Shown: positions 43,672 to 55,795 of the stretch, one piece after another | Layout: every line of letters starts with the position of its first letter | Position numbering within the stretch: position 1 is the first letter of the stretch | NCBI GenBank assembly: GCA_032622095.1 | Contig: CP136062.1 | Coordinates: forward strand, 153,692,875 to 153,756,874 | Direction of reading: 5' to 3' | Length of the DNA stretch: 64,000 nt | Source of the DNA: Siphonodentalium dalli | Lineage: Eukaryota > Mollusca > Scaphopoda > Gadilida > Siphonodentaliidae | The notes under the pieces: generated by a model | Databases searched by the model: none | The model's input: the letters and a program-made list of their open reading frames with translations, nothing else | What the model was told of the DNA's origin: nothing | Program-made: the position numbers and the translations under genes

Positions 43672-45328
43672 GGCCAAAAGGAAGAATACCTGAGTTTAGG
43701 GTAACATGAAGGAAAAAAACAGGGGCGGGCGGGCGATACTTCATTTTATTTTATTTTTTCATTTTATTTTCACGGGGGATAGTATTTAAGTATTCGTGCC
43801 TTCTAATCGTCTGTGCCAGTGTCACTCGTATAAAGCTTGGGCAAGTCATTGTCACACCAATCAATGTCATGGTAGCTTTAATCAGTTTAATGGTGTTACA
43901 GAAGTTCAATGACATGTATACAGCATGATATTAAATGATATTATATATAGAACTAGAAGGTGACCGGGCTTTGACCTTGAATTGACCATTTTGAAGGTCA
44001 AGGTCAGTTCGGGGTCACAATTTGACCCCCCCCCCCCCCGTAAAAGTATCCGTAGGTTTCAAATTTCATCGAAATCTGTTAATTGTTTAATTTAATTTGA
44101 GTTAATTCTGCCTTTTTAATCAAGAGACATGATGGTAGCCGTCCCGTGATGGTACCCGTCCCTAAAAGAGGTACGTTTGTGGGTACCCGTTTCAAGGTGA
44201 AGATCACCTCGGGCGGAAAGCCCTAAGTACGTCACACAACACGCTCATGTCTGGATACAGTCTTACACGTACACGCCCAGGCCCAGACGTAATAATCACA
44301 TTACACACATACGTTCTTTATCGACAACACTGCAGATACGAACGCTCTTTAACTATCAACGCATTTAACCCCACCGTGCCAATGGCGGTAATTTTTGTGA
44401 CTGGGGTGGAGAATGGGTGCTCTGACGTTCTAAGACGCGATGCGATGCCACTTCATCTGGTATTTTACCCTTAGGAAGTTTGGGCTCAATCCGTCCGGCA
44501 GTTTTCGAGTTCATCGCGATCACACACACACAGATCTTCCAAAATATATAATAGATAAGTGTTTAGTGTTGGAAATTAAACGGTTTATGTTCACGCTGAA
44601 GCTCGGATATTACAGGCCAAATCCTACGAGTGGACATATTACTATTCAATTTCCCACACAAGACACTTATGATATTTTGTTTATCCACCGACTCGAATAC
44701 TAAGAAATTTTGCGAAATATTCAACTCAGAAGGTGAATTTAACAAGAGTTCCTCCATTGGAAATGGCACATACATGCGGCAGCGCGAACGTGACGTACAG
44801 AATTATTTTTAATCTGACATTTTATTACTATGTCCTTTTCTGTCAGTTCAGAATCCGTGTGGTACCGGTTCACGCACGACAACAGGCGCCATGATGTTTC
44901 TATTCTGATTCATATGAACGCATTTGTGAAGTTTAATAGCTAAAACGCAGGATCTATCCGCACACGGAAGTGTTTCCGGCATATTCAATCGGCAAAATAT
45001 CCGGTTACTTTCGATTTGCTAGTTAATACATATCGCGTGTTTTCTGGTTTCCGCTTTCGAGAAATCGGCGAGGTTTGCCGAACAATGACGAGGGAATACG
45101 AATATACTACAACAACAATGGCAGCACTTCCGTTTTTCGTGAATTGACGATATTTGCTAGGAAATGGTTTACTTGTTTAAGCTAATTCCGTAGTCGCGAA
45201 TTCCTAATTACAAAAAAATAAAATGAAGTCGGAGGAAATTTTTGAAAAACGATAAAATGGAATTTGGCGGCAGGTTTTGAGTAGGGGCGGGCGGGTTACC
45301 CTAAACACAGGTATTCTTCGTTTTGGCC
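43672..45328. mobile_element. Harbinger-like element 1, containing a Helitron-like insertion
   Basis: TAA flanks both sides (43669-43671 and 45329-45331). Tips GGCCAAAAGGAAGAATACCT and AGGTATTCTTCGTTTTGGCC, followed inward by GTTTAGGGTAAC and GGGGCGGGCGGG on each side. 3-bp TAA/TTA plus GGCC tips fit PIF/Harbinger. No transposase frame. Confidence 0.8.
43953..44555 (-). mobile_element. Helitron-like element, short copy
   Basis: Minus strand: A|TCTATTATATATTTTGGAAG to GCCCGGTCACCTTCTAG|T. Shares body sequence with 26498-27292 (TTCAAGGTGAAGATCACCTC; CTATCAACGC). It contains an unusual C run at about 44027-44039. Confidence 0.6.
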
Positions 45329-45686
45329 TAAACACTATTATTACCACTTTATGGGGTGTTCTCTGGGCCATTTATAATGTTTTCCGGGGTGGTCCAAATA
45401 ACGTATTGTTACCAAAACACCGAGCCACGGGCCGATAATGAAAAGCTCTGTTCATTATCGGCCCGCGGCCCGGCAACTGACCGGAAGTTAGATCTCGTTT
45501 AATATCACGCGAGTTACGTCCCGTGTTTATTTAAAGAAAATAATGGGAAAATGTACCATATTTTCCTCACACTGTAGTGGTTTAATATTTATGATTGGAA
45601 ATCACGCTATATGGTTGAATTATTGTCTCAAGCGTAAACATGCATAAATAATTTAGCTGTCAAACTCTCATCGTTTGTCACTCGTC
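45329..45686. other. Intron sequence with a GC-rich hairpin
   Basis: GGGCCGATAATGAA pairs with TTCATTATCGGCCC at about 45429-45465. Nothing else. Confidence 0.45.
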
Positions 45687-45694
45687 TTCAATGC

Positions 45695-47638
45695 TAGTGA
45701 TGTACCAATTATCGGTATCGGCTATCGGATCGGGCCGATATATGTGGTATCGGCAAGATATCGGTATCGGCAAAATTTAGTTTCCGACCGACATCGTCAA
45801 CCGATACATGTCGCGTCCTTTGTGAACGTTGTTACACCAATTCCGACTTTAATATTAAATAAATGACGGAAATTTCAGAAACAAATAGCGACTATTTTAC
45901 GTACGGGTCAGCCCTCCATCACATACGTGATATACCATGATGACAACATCGACAGGGGACTGCTGGTACAGTCATGAACCAAATAAACATTTCAAAAGGT
46001 ACCGTAGTTCTGTACGCTTTATAATTTAAGTTAAAACATAAACTGTATACAATTAAAAATTACTTGCGAGTGCCGAGTAGCACATGTTGAAATCGAATAA
46101 CTGACACCCCTGGCATTAGCGTGAGAATGGAATCTTCCTATGACTGAATCAGACTGATGTATCATTTATTGATGTATTCATGTGGGTGTGAAATTAATTC
46201 CGCGCCACGTGAGACTGTATCTTGTCACATGGTTAGGCCAAAGATAGTATGTTCCGATAACGAAGTGAAAAAATTAGGGTAGGTAGGTAGGGAAATTTTT
46301 TATTTTGATATTTTTTATCCAGCTGCAGAAATATTGAATTACCTCGAACGAAAATGACATAAAATGCCAACTTGTGTTGTGGGAAAGTATTACTTGATAA
46401 ACACAGCACTAGGAAATATACATTAAGATTGATGAAAGATCAAACTTACTCCCAAGAAAATAATAAATGGGCATTCATGTTTATTTGGAACTCATGAATA
46501 TGTTCCATAAGTCCCAAACAAGGCATAATGGTAAAGCAGGCATGAGATCCACTCTCTTGAAATTAAAATTGCAAGATTCATGCCTATCAATCCACAACCC
46601 ATCACACACCTGTGGCTTTTGAGACAACTGTCACACTTCATGTCACTTATCACAGGCTTATGTTAGAAACCATGTGTTTTGCACCTAATGATTATCAATA
46701 TTTATGAGCATTAGCGGTAAAAACAGTAAAAAAAAATTGACTTTTTCTCAAAATATCAATAAAAAGATTAGGGTCGGCGGGTTATTTTTAGGGTCGGTCG
46801 ATGTACGGAAACATAGTATCTTTTTTCTTTGGCCTTATTATCTTACCAAGGCGGGTGCCGGGCGGTAATATCAAACAATTATTTGCATGCATTTGATGTC
46901 ATCGAGTAGGAATCACTAATAAGCCACGTGTTGACAGATGACACAGTAAACTAAAAATCACAGTGTTTATAAATAGACGAGTCACACTTGACCAGTTTGC
47001 ATTAAAGTGGCCGCAGTCATTACTCGCTATTCCTCGTTAATATATAGAAACATGTGTTAACAACATTTAAGTGTGTGTGTTTAAAGAGCCCTTGATTCAA
47101 ATTGATTGACGTTCTGGTATACGATTACTGAAGATGGAGAAGGTGACTAACTTGTTTGATGGAACCATCTGAACCAATCAGAGTGCTATATGGGAGGGAT
47201 TTGTATCTGCTGTCATGGGCAGAGAAAATCATGTCAACAATTTATGCGGGACATTGTTATTAAACGCGAGTTCAACTTCTGAAAAAGATTGTGTTTGGCA
47301 AATTGAAATTGAGTGAATTTGAGTCATTGACTCAAATGGATTATGGACTGATTCCGTAAGGCACAGTAACGGAATCAAACAAATATTGAAGAAATCTTTT
47401 GAATGCAACGAAATATTAAATCATTTTGCCAGGGTTTTTGGGGAATGTAAACTAAACTTTTTTTGCGACCAGGTTATCGGTTCTTTGTCGACAATACTTT
47501 TCAATTTAATAGACAAATTGATATGGAGTTTTGTTCACGTACAAGACTTATCGGTATCTGTATCGGATCAGCCGATAATTCTGCTGAAAATATCGGCTAT
47601 CGGCTTTTACCGATAACCCCCGTATCGTTACATCACTA
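45695..47638. mobile_element. Non-autonomous hAT element, TAGTGATGTACC type, copy 1
   Basis: Perfect 8-bp repeat TTCAATGC at 45687-45694 and 47639-47646. Tips TAGTGATGTACCAATTATCG and GTATCGTTACATCACTA, with many subterminal ATCGGTATCGG / GCCGATA motifs. It is a close relative of 50131-51379, plus the Harbinger-like insertion at 46236-46834. No transposase frame. Confidence 0.92.
46236..46834. mobile_element. Harbinger-like element 2 nested in the hAT element
   Basis: TTA at 46233-46235 and 46835-46837. Tips GGCCAAAGATAGTATGTTCC and CATAGTATC...CTTTGGCC. The paralogous hAT copy at about 50690 reads GTCACATTATTATTATCTT with no insertion, so the empty site confirms both ends and the 3-bp duplication. 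Confidence 0.9.
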
Positions 47639-47729
47639 TTCAATGCTGGTTTTTATTTACTTCGTCTCAGCCGCTAATAGGCCCTTTGGCTGTAATCATT
47701 CCAGCTGGGACGTTGATAAACCATAACGC

Positions 47730-47969
47730 CAGGGTTCGCGCTGCCACTTGCCAATGGCAAAAATAATTCACATTCAGCAAAAAATATTTTCATTTGGCAA
47801 AAGTTTTGGCAAGACACTTTTTAATTCCTAAAGACAGTTGACAAATGGTGGTCAATCAATACCATTCATTTCAGAAAACTCATTAACAATTCTAAAAGAA
47901 TTTGGCAAAAAATATTTTCATTTGGCAAATTATTTGGCAAAAGTAAATTTCGGTCCAGCGTGGACCCTG
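47730..47969. mobile_element. Short hAT element, CAGGGTTCGCGCTG type, 240 bp
   Basis: Perfect 8-bp repeat CATAACGC at 47722-47729 and 47970-47977. Tips CAGGGTTCGCGCTG and CAGCGTGGACCCTG. The inside has repeated ATTTGGCAAA / TTGGCAAAA motifs. Confidence 0.85.
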
Positions 47970-50130
47970 CATAACGCCCTCAAAAATCATGTTATTGTTA
48001 TATTATATTTGTGTAAAGTACAAAATGTACATGTAGTCGAGTAGTGTATCTTCAGTAGTAATTATTCATTTTATAGTAGGTGTCACGGTCTGTGATGACT
48101 GCTTAGATGACGTACATGTCACGTGTTATACTAAGTGATATATAGTTTTGATTTTTGTTTAGGCCAAAGTGAAAAATAGGTGTGTTTCCACTCCCATCCA
48201 TAAAAAAAACAGGGCGGGGGGGGGGGGGGGGGGGGTGGCTTTTCACTTTTTTTTTTTTTTTCACTTTATTTTTTCGCGGGGAAATTCAAATATCATATTT
48301 GTGCTATCTTTCTAATAATTATGTCATTTATGAACTTATTGTGAAGGCTAACAATGTATGTACTGAATTTCAGTGCCTTGTATTTAATCTACATGTGCAA
48401 ATTGTACATATGTTCATTAATATTCAATAAAACAAATAGTTTCAATATTTACAACAGTGTAGAATAACTTTCCACATAATTGGGCGTCAAGGCCTTTGGG
48501 GTGATTCTTTTCATAGACTTGAAAAAAGGTGTTGCAGTGGGGAACCTTTGTCATTTTGTTTCTGCCTTGCGCCATGTGTATGCATTTAAAAAACTGCTGG
48601 CACTTGTTTGGGACGACATGTTGACACTATTTCCCGGATGTTGGCAAAATTGTTTTAGATCTTCCGGTAAATATACACTCCGGCTTCCGTTCGGTAAATT
48701 ACCGTAGGCCTATATCATCCGGTTGTTACAGTCCGTTCTTTTCAGACACCGTTGGAAGTTTTGGGACAGATGTATTCTTTGCAATTGCGTTCGCGTAAAT
48801 ATTGTGTAGCATTATTTTGCCGGTATATTTGGGCATGTCGTTAGTTGACGTACATTAATACAGGCCTCGCATTATCAAAATCAGTGCGAGGCTGCCAAGG
48901 AGGCCCCGCAAAAGAATTTACAAGGCTGCTTTTGTTCGTTGGGGCCTACATTTGTTTATAGAATCCAAATTAACCTAAAATTGGCTATTCCAAAACTGCT
49001 AACCGACAGTGACATAAATATTTTACTAAATTAGTAAAATTACTACTATTTTGTTTAGGCGAGAGATTAATGTTGATGCATTTCCTCGACATAGTTTGCA
49101 GTATGCCTTCGTGACAAATGACCGACCTTTATCATCAACTGTTGTTTTAATTTCAAAGTTGTCTTTAAAAGTAAATTTGTCAAACGTAGAGACAAGAATT
49201 GTTTTGTCTTTCTTAACTCTTTCGTTGCCAAGCTAATTTTACACCTAAATTGCCGGAGAATTTATCAGAAAACTGATTTTATTGTGGAAAAGTATGATAC
49301 AATGAATAGTCTTCTTCTTATGAAATAATGTTTCAAATATCAAGGACATGTATGACTGTATGTATGTGATTAGCCAAAGAATTGCGGGGTGAACATTTTG
49401 CCGAAGAATATTCACGACAATTAAGGGGCATAACTCCTTGTAAACCAAGGGAAATAACTCCAAATAAGGATTTTTTGCAATAATCCAATTGAAAAATGGC
49501 CCACAACCTGCTATATTCAATATTGGTTTTCTGAGACAGTATTCCAACGATGATGATCTGATAAATCTTTCTACTGTCTTTCTCATTTTAAAAACTTGTA
49601 AGAGTAAATTAGGGTCTAGTTCTGTTATAGCTGGAGCATATGTGACGAGCTACACAATGCAGCAGCCGATTTAGACTTTAGTTGCGACAGTTTACTACGA
49701 AAATAGCTAGGTTTTTTAATTGAGGAAAATTTTGACTGTCGAAAAAACAAAACAAAAATTGTGATATATAATTAAATCTCTAACTACAAGCTTATCATCA
49801 TTGTGCTATAAATACAATAACAGAAATGACACATATGCATGTGGTCTAAACTGTCACTGAGGCACGCTGGGGCCTGTGGGAGTTTATAATCACGCCGTTT
49901 GTTTTAATGAATTACGTTTTAACCTTGAAAAATAGGTGATTCATTCAGCAAAAACGGCAATTTTGACTATTAACAAAACTAATAAAACAATCTAAAGTAC
50001 ACATAATCTTTATTGTAATGTCAGGTTGTCATACTTTCATGTTTAAATTAGTTAATGCATTGGTAAAATGCAGATCTTTCATATAAATAATTGTCTAAAA
50101 ATATTTTTCTTAAATTGTCGGCCATTTTGG

Positions 50131-51379
50131 TAGTGATGTACCGATTATCGGTATCGGCTATCGGATCGGGCCGATATATGTGTTATCGGCAAGATATCGG
50201 TATCGGCAAAATTTAGTCTCCCGACCGATATCGTCAACCGATACATGTTGCGTCCTCCGTGAACGTTTTGACACCAATTCCTACTTTAATATTAAATAAA
50301 TGACGGGGATTTCCAGAACAAAATGTGACTATTTTACGCACGGGTCAGCCCCCCATCACATCATCACATACGGTGATATACCTTGATGGCAACATCGACA
50401 TGAGACTGTTGCCAGTCTGTTGGTACACTCATGACCCAAATAAACATTTCAATAGGTACCGTAGTTCCGTACGCATAATAATTAAAAGTTAAAACATAAA
50501 CTGTATTCAATTAAAGTGACTTGCGAGTGCCGAGTAGCACATGTTGAAAGCGAATAACTGACACCCCTGGCATTAGCGTGAGAATGGAATCTTCCTATCA
50601 CTGAATCAGACAGATGTATCATTTAGTGATGTATTCATGGGGTGTGGAATTAATTCCGCGCCACGTGCAACAGTAAGTTGTCACATTATTATTATCTTCC
50701 CAAGGTGGGTGCCGGGCGGCAAGATCAAACATTTATTTGCTTGCATTTGATGTCATCGAGTAGGAATCACTAATAAGCCACGTGTTGACAGATGACACAG
50801 TAAACTAAAAATCTCAGTGTTTATAAATAGACGAGTCACACTGGTAGACGATGACTGAAGATGGAGGAGGTGACTAACTTGTTTGATGGAACTATCCTAA
50901 CCAATCAGAGTGCTCTATGGGCGGGATTTGTATCTGCTGTCATGGGCAGAGAAAATGTCAACAATTTATGCGGGGCATTGAACGTGCTATTAAACGCAAG
51001 TTCAACTTCTGAAAAAGATTGAGTTTGGCAAATTGAAATTGAGTCATTGACTCAAATGGATTATGGGCTGATTCCGTAAGGCACAGTAACGGAATCAAAC
51101 AAATATTGAGGAAATCTTTTGAATGCAACGAAATATTAAATCGTTTTGCCAGTGTTTTTGGGGAACGTAAACTAAACTTTTTTTGCGACCAGGTTATCAG
51201 TTCGTTGCCGACAATACTTTGCAATTTAAAAGACAAATTGATATGGAAATTTGTTCTGTTTCTTCCAAACTTTGTTCACATACAAGACTTATCGGTATCT
51301 GTATCGGACCGGCCGATAATTCCATGGAAAATATCGGCTATCGGCTTTTACCGATAACCCCCGTATCGTTACATCACTA
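50131..51379. mobile_element. Non-autonomous hAT element, TAGTGATGTACC type, copy 2
   Basis: Perfect 8-bp repeat CATTTTGG at 50123-50130 and 51380-51387. Same tips and order as copy 1 but without the Harbinger-like insertion; it therefore gives the empty site for that insertion. Confidence 0.92.
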
Positions 51380-51395
51380 CATTTTGGCAATTTAT

Positions 51396-51837
51396 CTGAT
51401 CTTCGATTTTGAAGATCCCCCGATTCCTACCGAAAGATATTCGCATTAGTCGGTTTGACGTCTGGGTGTATTCTGCACATACTCCGAACAGATCCCCGAT
51501 TATTTTGTAACATACCCGAGCTACGGGACATAACTCTAATCCATACATGCCAAGTTTCATAAATACATTTCGCCGTGTTGAAGTAACAAACACCACTGAT
51601 TGACATTCAATAATTAATTAATTGTTAATTCATCTTTTTTCTATATGCGGTATAATCGCAGAGTACACAAATAAATGTAAATTATAACATCAAATAAAAC
51701 ACACAACTGCAGTCAACATCAACAAAAACAACAGCGAAGTACACTATTAAGTATCCTGATCGCCGATGTTGAAGATCCCCCGGAGATACCCGAATCGGCT
51801 CGGCAATATTCGGGGGATCTTCAAAATCGAAGATCAG
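51396..51837. mobile_element. Inverted-repeat element, CTGATCTTCGATTTTGAAGA type
   Basis: CTGATCTTCGATTTTGAAGA then TCCCCCGA at the left; the exact inverse at the right. An internal partial copy (GATGTTGAAGATCCCCCGG, about 51763) is also present. Flanking duplication unclear. Confidence 0.6.
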
Positions 51838-52783
51838 CGTCCTTGCGCCATTTTGGATTTCCGACTGCGGATCTTACATTATGTTTACAAACTTATTTCA
51901 TTATTTTAATTTTCAAACGTCTTAAAAAGGATTAAAATTCAGATATATACTGCAGAATTTAATTAGAAACAATTAAAACAATAATTTTATGAAACTTGAA
52001 AAACTTTTTTATTATTGTCATTCAGTTGTGATCAAAATAATTACGGTTACAATTATGATTTAGATGCACGTTCCGGACCCCGGATTGAGTCCTCTTGACC
52101 GGAACCCGCCGTGTGGTCGTTGACGAGGCCGCCGAAGAGACCTCGTTGACTTTTTTACGGGGCCGGGCGGCCGCGGCCTCGTGATAATGAGAGGCCTGAT
52201 TAATAATGCGGTCATAAACTCATCACCCTAATGCCGCCATGGAGCTTCATTTTACAGTGTGTCTGAAAACCACGTGCGCGTTTGTTTTTGTTTACAATCT
52301 GTTGCTATATCGGTCACAACACGGAATTTTATTGTCAGTGGGTCGATTTAATAACCAAATAAGGAGACAATTTTAGTATGCTTGTTTATGTGAGAGGTCT
52401 ATATATAACAATAAAAATAGTGTAGTATTAATTCACGTGGAAATAGTAAATACATCGTATTTTATTTTTCGGGATTCGGAAAATAAATAAAGTGAGTTTC
52501 GTCGGGGGGTTTTGAGGTGGGGCGGGCGGGGGAGTGGAAACATGCCTATTTTTCGCTTTGGCCTTAACATCAAGTTGAGATATTAGGATGTCAGTCGCCA
52601 AAAGTTTGACTGTGAACTCTGTCTTGTTCTTTGTTTAATATTCAAAAACGTCTCAGCTTTTATGCCAAATAAGTGAACAATAATTAGAATGATATCTGAT
52701 GGGTCAGCTATGATTTTTCGCCATTCACTGCTTGTCCCGATTCGATGTCGACATCGGACACATGATTCAATTCAGTTGGTGAA

Positions 52784-52804
52784 TTTCCGATCCGCAGGAC
52801 CCTA
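52784..52804. mobile_element. Lone right end of a TAGGGTCCTGCG hAT element
   Basis: GATCCGCAGGACCCTA matches the inverted tip of the elements at 25237 and 39986. No partner end was found upstream. Confidence 0.45.
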
Positions 52805-52912
52805 ATGTACCCCGCTGGACAAAACAAGTGTCCACTTAACCGCGGTGCGGTTTGCGTTGCCACCGCGACCGAACTGCAACAACACCGCGGCTCCACCGGC
52901 TGATTGCAGTTC

Positions 52913-53045
52913 GGCCGCGGTGTACTTGTCGTTCAGCCGCGGTGTACTTGCCGTTCGGCCGCGGTGTAGTTGCCGTTCGGCTGCGGTGTACTTGCCGTTC
53001 GGCCCGCGGTGTACTTGCCGTTCGACCGCGGTGTACTTGCCGTTC
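52913..53045. repeat. 22-bp GC-rich subterminal array (left)
   Basis: About six units of GCCGCGGTGTACTTGCCGTT plus CG. Since 22 is not a multiple of three, all frames open up here; the resulting Arg/Gly/Thr-rich frames on both strands are artefacts. Confidence 0.9.
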
Positions 53046-55432
53046 TTGGAATGATGTTGAAAAACACAAAGAGGGCACCATAAATGAGACTTGATTGAGG
53101 CCATTGTCTAAATACCGTCCGTCAGACGATCTATTATATGTTTGAGGTTTAATCTGTCTGGTGACAAGGTGTGATAATCTTTTAAGTAGTCAACGTACGT
53201 CCCACCAGTAAACTGTCATAAAATCAAGGTGTCATAATCCATCCTGATTAGAAAAGGCTCCCGCTGATAATTATTAGGCGACACGGAAGTGTGATGTTGC
53301 CGACAACAGACTTCGTCTAGATTTGGCAGCACGTGTCTTTTTGAGAAATAAGCATTGGAATGTCGTGCACACGTGGCAGCCTCATCATGAGAGAATTGAA
53401 TCACTATGCTGTCATTTAAGACTGATTATAAAATAAGGATTGTCGCATCCTACTTTGAACTGTTTGTTTGCCCATGTTGAAATATTTGTTATTGTGATGT
53501 TGTTTTCTCTTGTTAAATTTTTTTTTTTTTACATTAATTAAAACTATTATTTGGTTTGAATTATATACTGACAACATCCACCCATGTGGACCTCCTTTTG
53601 GAATTCACTGCCGTCCATTGAATGGATAAAAATATGTGCCAGAATTGTCTTCAGAATGAACAATAAAGAGCGTTTGTGCGTGATCAGGTATTTTTCTCCC
53701 GCGAGGATTTTATGAACCTAAATATTCAAATCCTTTCAATACCGTGGTTACTTTAAAGACAAAACTGCGACAGCATGCCAATTGAACTTTGATAAAACTT
53801 GAAAGGGAATATCGAGGAGAAAGTGACATGTCATAATCATGTTAACTCAAACAGTTACGATGTAGCAAACAATGTCATTGCTACATTCCTCGCGCCCAGT
53901 TTCTGAATAATGCTGACGTAATCGCGTGCACCTGGCATTTGAGATGTACAGATGTGCGCAAAATTAACGGCGGTTATCAACCTCCCAATCGAGGGTTTCA
54001 CTCAATTTTTTGTGGCAATATACGTAAACAATACTTTATAATGGATATATAACAAAATAAAAATTTAATGAGGCATGCATGGTTTATACATCCATTGAAT
54101 AAAAGCGACCACGTGGTTCGTTTTTGTGAATTTGCAATAGATCGGATATGGGAGGGAGATCATGGGATCATTAGAATTGTGCTAAATTAATCGGCTTTCT
54201 GTGAAACACGGTACCAGAGCGCATCGCTTCAACAAAACGGGAATATCTGAGAATGTACTGCCGTTGCGAAAACAAAAAAAATCGTGGTTCTCCGTTTTTT
54301 TTATTGGCGTATACGGCGCCGCTGTGTATTCCAATGTTTATTTATTTATGAAACTCTATTACAGTAAGCATGTTTGTTGAGATACTATACTTGTCAATAT
54401 ATGTCATATCTATCTGGTTTTTAAAATCCAGATTCCTACATAAATTATACCAGTAATAAACGCATGCATGACGTATTGACCGCGTGGTTGTTTGTGCACG
54501 CGAGGTTTTCCCCGAATTATCTGGGCTAGTGGTTTTCAAAACTTGTCAACATGAAATTTTTTATTTGAATATGATGACTAAATTCTTATATTTAGGAATG
54601 TTGGTAGAGAATACAATAAATGGTGTATTTTCAATAGCTTGTTAATGCATAATAAAACGGAAAACATTAAATGAATTGAAAAGCTTACCGCCCACCCCTA
54701 ATTTCGGGGTGTCCGTTCGGGGAAACGTGTGCATTATTCCTTTTGACCTTATACACGTGTCCCATCACAATTCTAATTTGTTTTTCAACACACAATGTTT
54801 GTGTAATCTTTATTCAGTCCATCCTCTGGTGGCAAATACCGTGGACTTATAGATCGAGCAAAGTGTAAAATGTCGCGTATTTTCAGTTTCTGGCAATTAA
54901 TTTTTACTTGGCAATGGATTTGCCACATATATGGATCGATAATATAACACTTTTATTTAATATGCTCATTTGATCATATTTTTTTTTTCAAAAATAATAG
55001 CAACTCTAATAAAAACATGGGAATCATTTTATTTACCAAATCTCGGTTATGCTGTCAAAGCATACCACATTAGAACAAAATATCGGTAAGCTCCTCCCAC
55101 AGCCAAGAAATTAAAGCAGAGAATAAAATCTCACAAACTAATCCTGGATGATTGACAGGTGTATGTCGACGTGCTAGCATGCACAGGATCGACACATGAA
55201 GTTTTTTTTTATATTTGACAACAAAGTTCCATTAAAATCTACCGGTACGTTAGATCGTTGAAACAGTTGGGTTAAATATAAATGTGATTTGCATAATGAC
55301 CTTAAAGCCGATATTTAAATATGTACGGATTTAAATTTCCTGTTATTAAAAATACTAACCTTCGTATATTTCTACTAATAAAACATGTTTTAAACTCGAG
55401 AAAAAAAGACGATACAAACCAGGAATCTAACC

Positions 55433-55555
55433 CCGGTGTACTTGCCGTTCGGCCGCGGTGTACTTGCCGTTCGACCGCGGTGTACTTGCCGTTCGGCCGC
55501 GGTGCTCAGCCGCGGTTCCACAAAGTGACACCGCGGCCGAACGGCAAGTACACCG
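55433..55555. repeat. 22-bp GC-rich subterminal array (right), partly palindromic
   Basis: Four direct units, then GGTGCTCAGCCGCGGTTCCA, then one or two units in inverse orientation (ACCGCGGCCGAACGGCAAGT), so the array can fold on itself. Confidence 0.85.
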
Positions 55556-55663
55556 CGGTGGCATTGGACACTTGTTTTGTCCAGCGGGGTATGTGCATTC
55601 ATAAATGTCACTTTACGCAGCACAGGGATATACCATGTAATTTAAAAATTATAAAATACAATA

Positions 55664-55724
55664 TCAAAATTATGGGCGGCAGCTTTTTTGTAGGGTCGAA
55701 AACAAAAATCTTTTTTTGTTTGGC
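55664..55724. mobile_element. Lone right end of a Harbinger-like element
   Basis: GGGCGGCAGCTTTTTTGTAG ... TTTTTTTGTTTGGCC|TGA resembles the right ends at 45328 and 52563. No left partner was recognised. It lies about 70 bp from the MOGS donor. Confidence 0.4.
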
Positions 55725-55795
55725 CTGAACTTGTCACGGCACATTTTTCTTAATTTCAAAGGATGAGCACTACTAGTAGTACATGCAGGTATCAC

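Larger units (their letters stand above)
48861..52198. mobile_element. Probable hAT element CAGGCCTCGCATTATCA, nested
   Basis: CAGGCCTCGCATTATCA at the left is mirrored by TGATAATGAGAGGCCTG at the right, with ATTAATA on both sides (48854-48860 and 52199-52205). Further inward GAGGCCCCGC faces GCGGCCTCG-type sequence. It contains the hAT copy at 50131 and the inverted-repeat element at 51396. Remaining sequence (49000-50100) has no identifiable transposase. Confidence 0.65.
48162..52563. mobile_element. Harbinger-like element 3, 4.4 kb including nested insertions
   Basis: TTA flanks (48159-48161 and 52564-52566). Tips GGCCAAAGTGAAAAATAGGT and CCTATTTTTCGCTTTGGCC, then GTGTTTCCACTCCC mirrored by GGAGTGGAAACATG. 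A pure G run follows at about 48213-48235 and GGGGCGGGCGGGGGAG at the other end. After removing the nested element it is about 1.06 kb and lacks a transposase. Confidence 0.85.
52810..55589. mobile_element. Element with CCCCGCTGGACAAAAC ends and GC-rich subterminal arrays
   Basis: CCCCGCTGGACAAAACAAGT (then GTCCA) at the left is mirrored exactly at the right, with TA outside both. Each end carries 22-bp repeats with CCGCGGTGTACTTGCCGTTC: about six at 52913-53045 and about four at 55433-55512, the latter followed by an inverted unit. The 2.3-kb interior (53060-55430) is AT-rich and holds no recognisable gene. It may be one element or two miniature ones. Confidence 0.65.
38146..55795 (-). other. 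MOGS: MOGS intron, 17,650 bp
   Basis: The donor is AAG|GTGATA at 55795 and the acceptor CTCCTTTAG ends at 38146, both phase 0. Exon 1 ends with a residue run matching the end of the segment before the lumenal V-x-L-L-S-Y-type strand, which exon 2 provides, so no middle exon seems to be missing. Transposon insertions fill much of the intron. No other gene was recognised inside it. Confidence 0.85.

Noticed and set aside
48182..48430. Frame with a glycine run
   Set aside because: Due to a long G homopolymer at the end of a Harbinger-like element.
52802..53104. Overlapping open frames of 69-100 codons on both strands rich in Arg, Gly, Thr
   Set aside because: They come from the 22-bp GC-rich repeat, which lacks stops in most frames. 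No protein logic.
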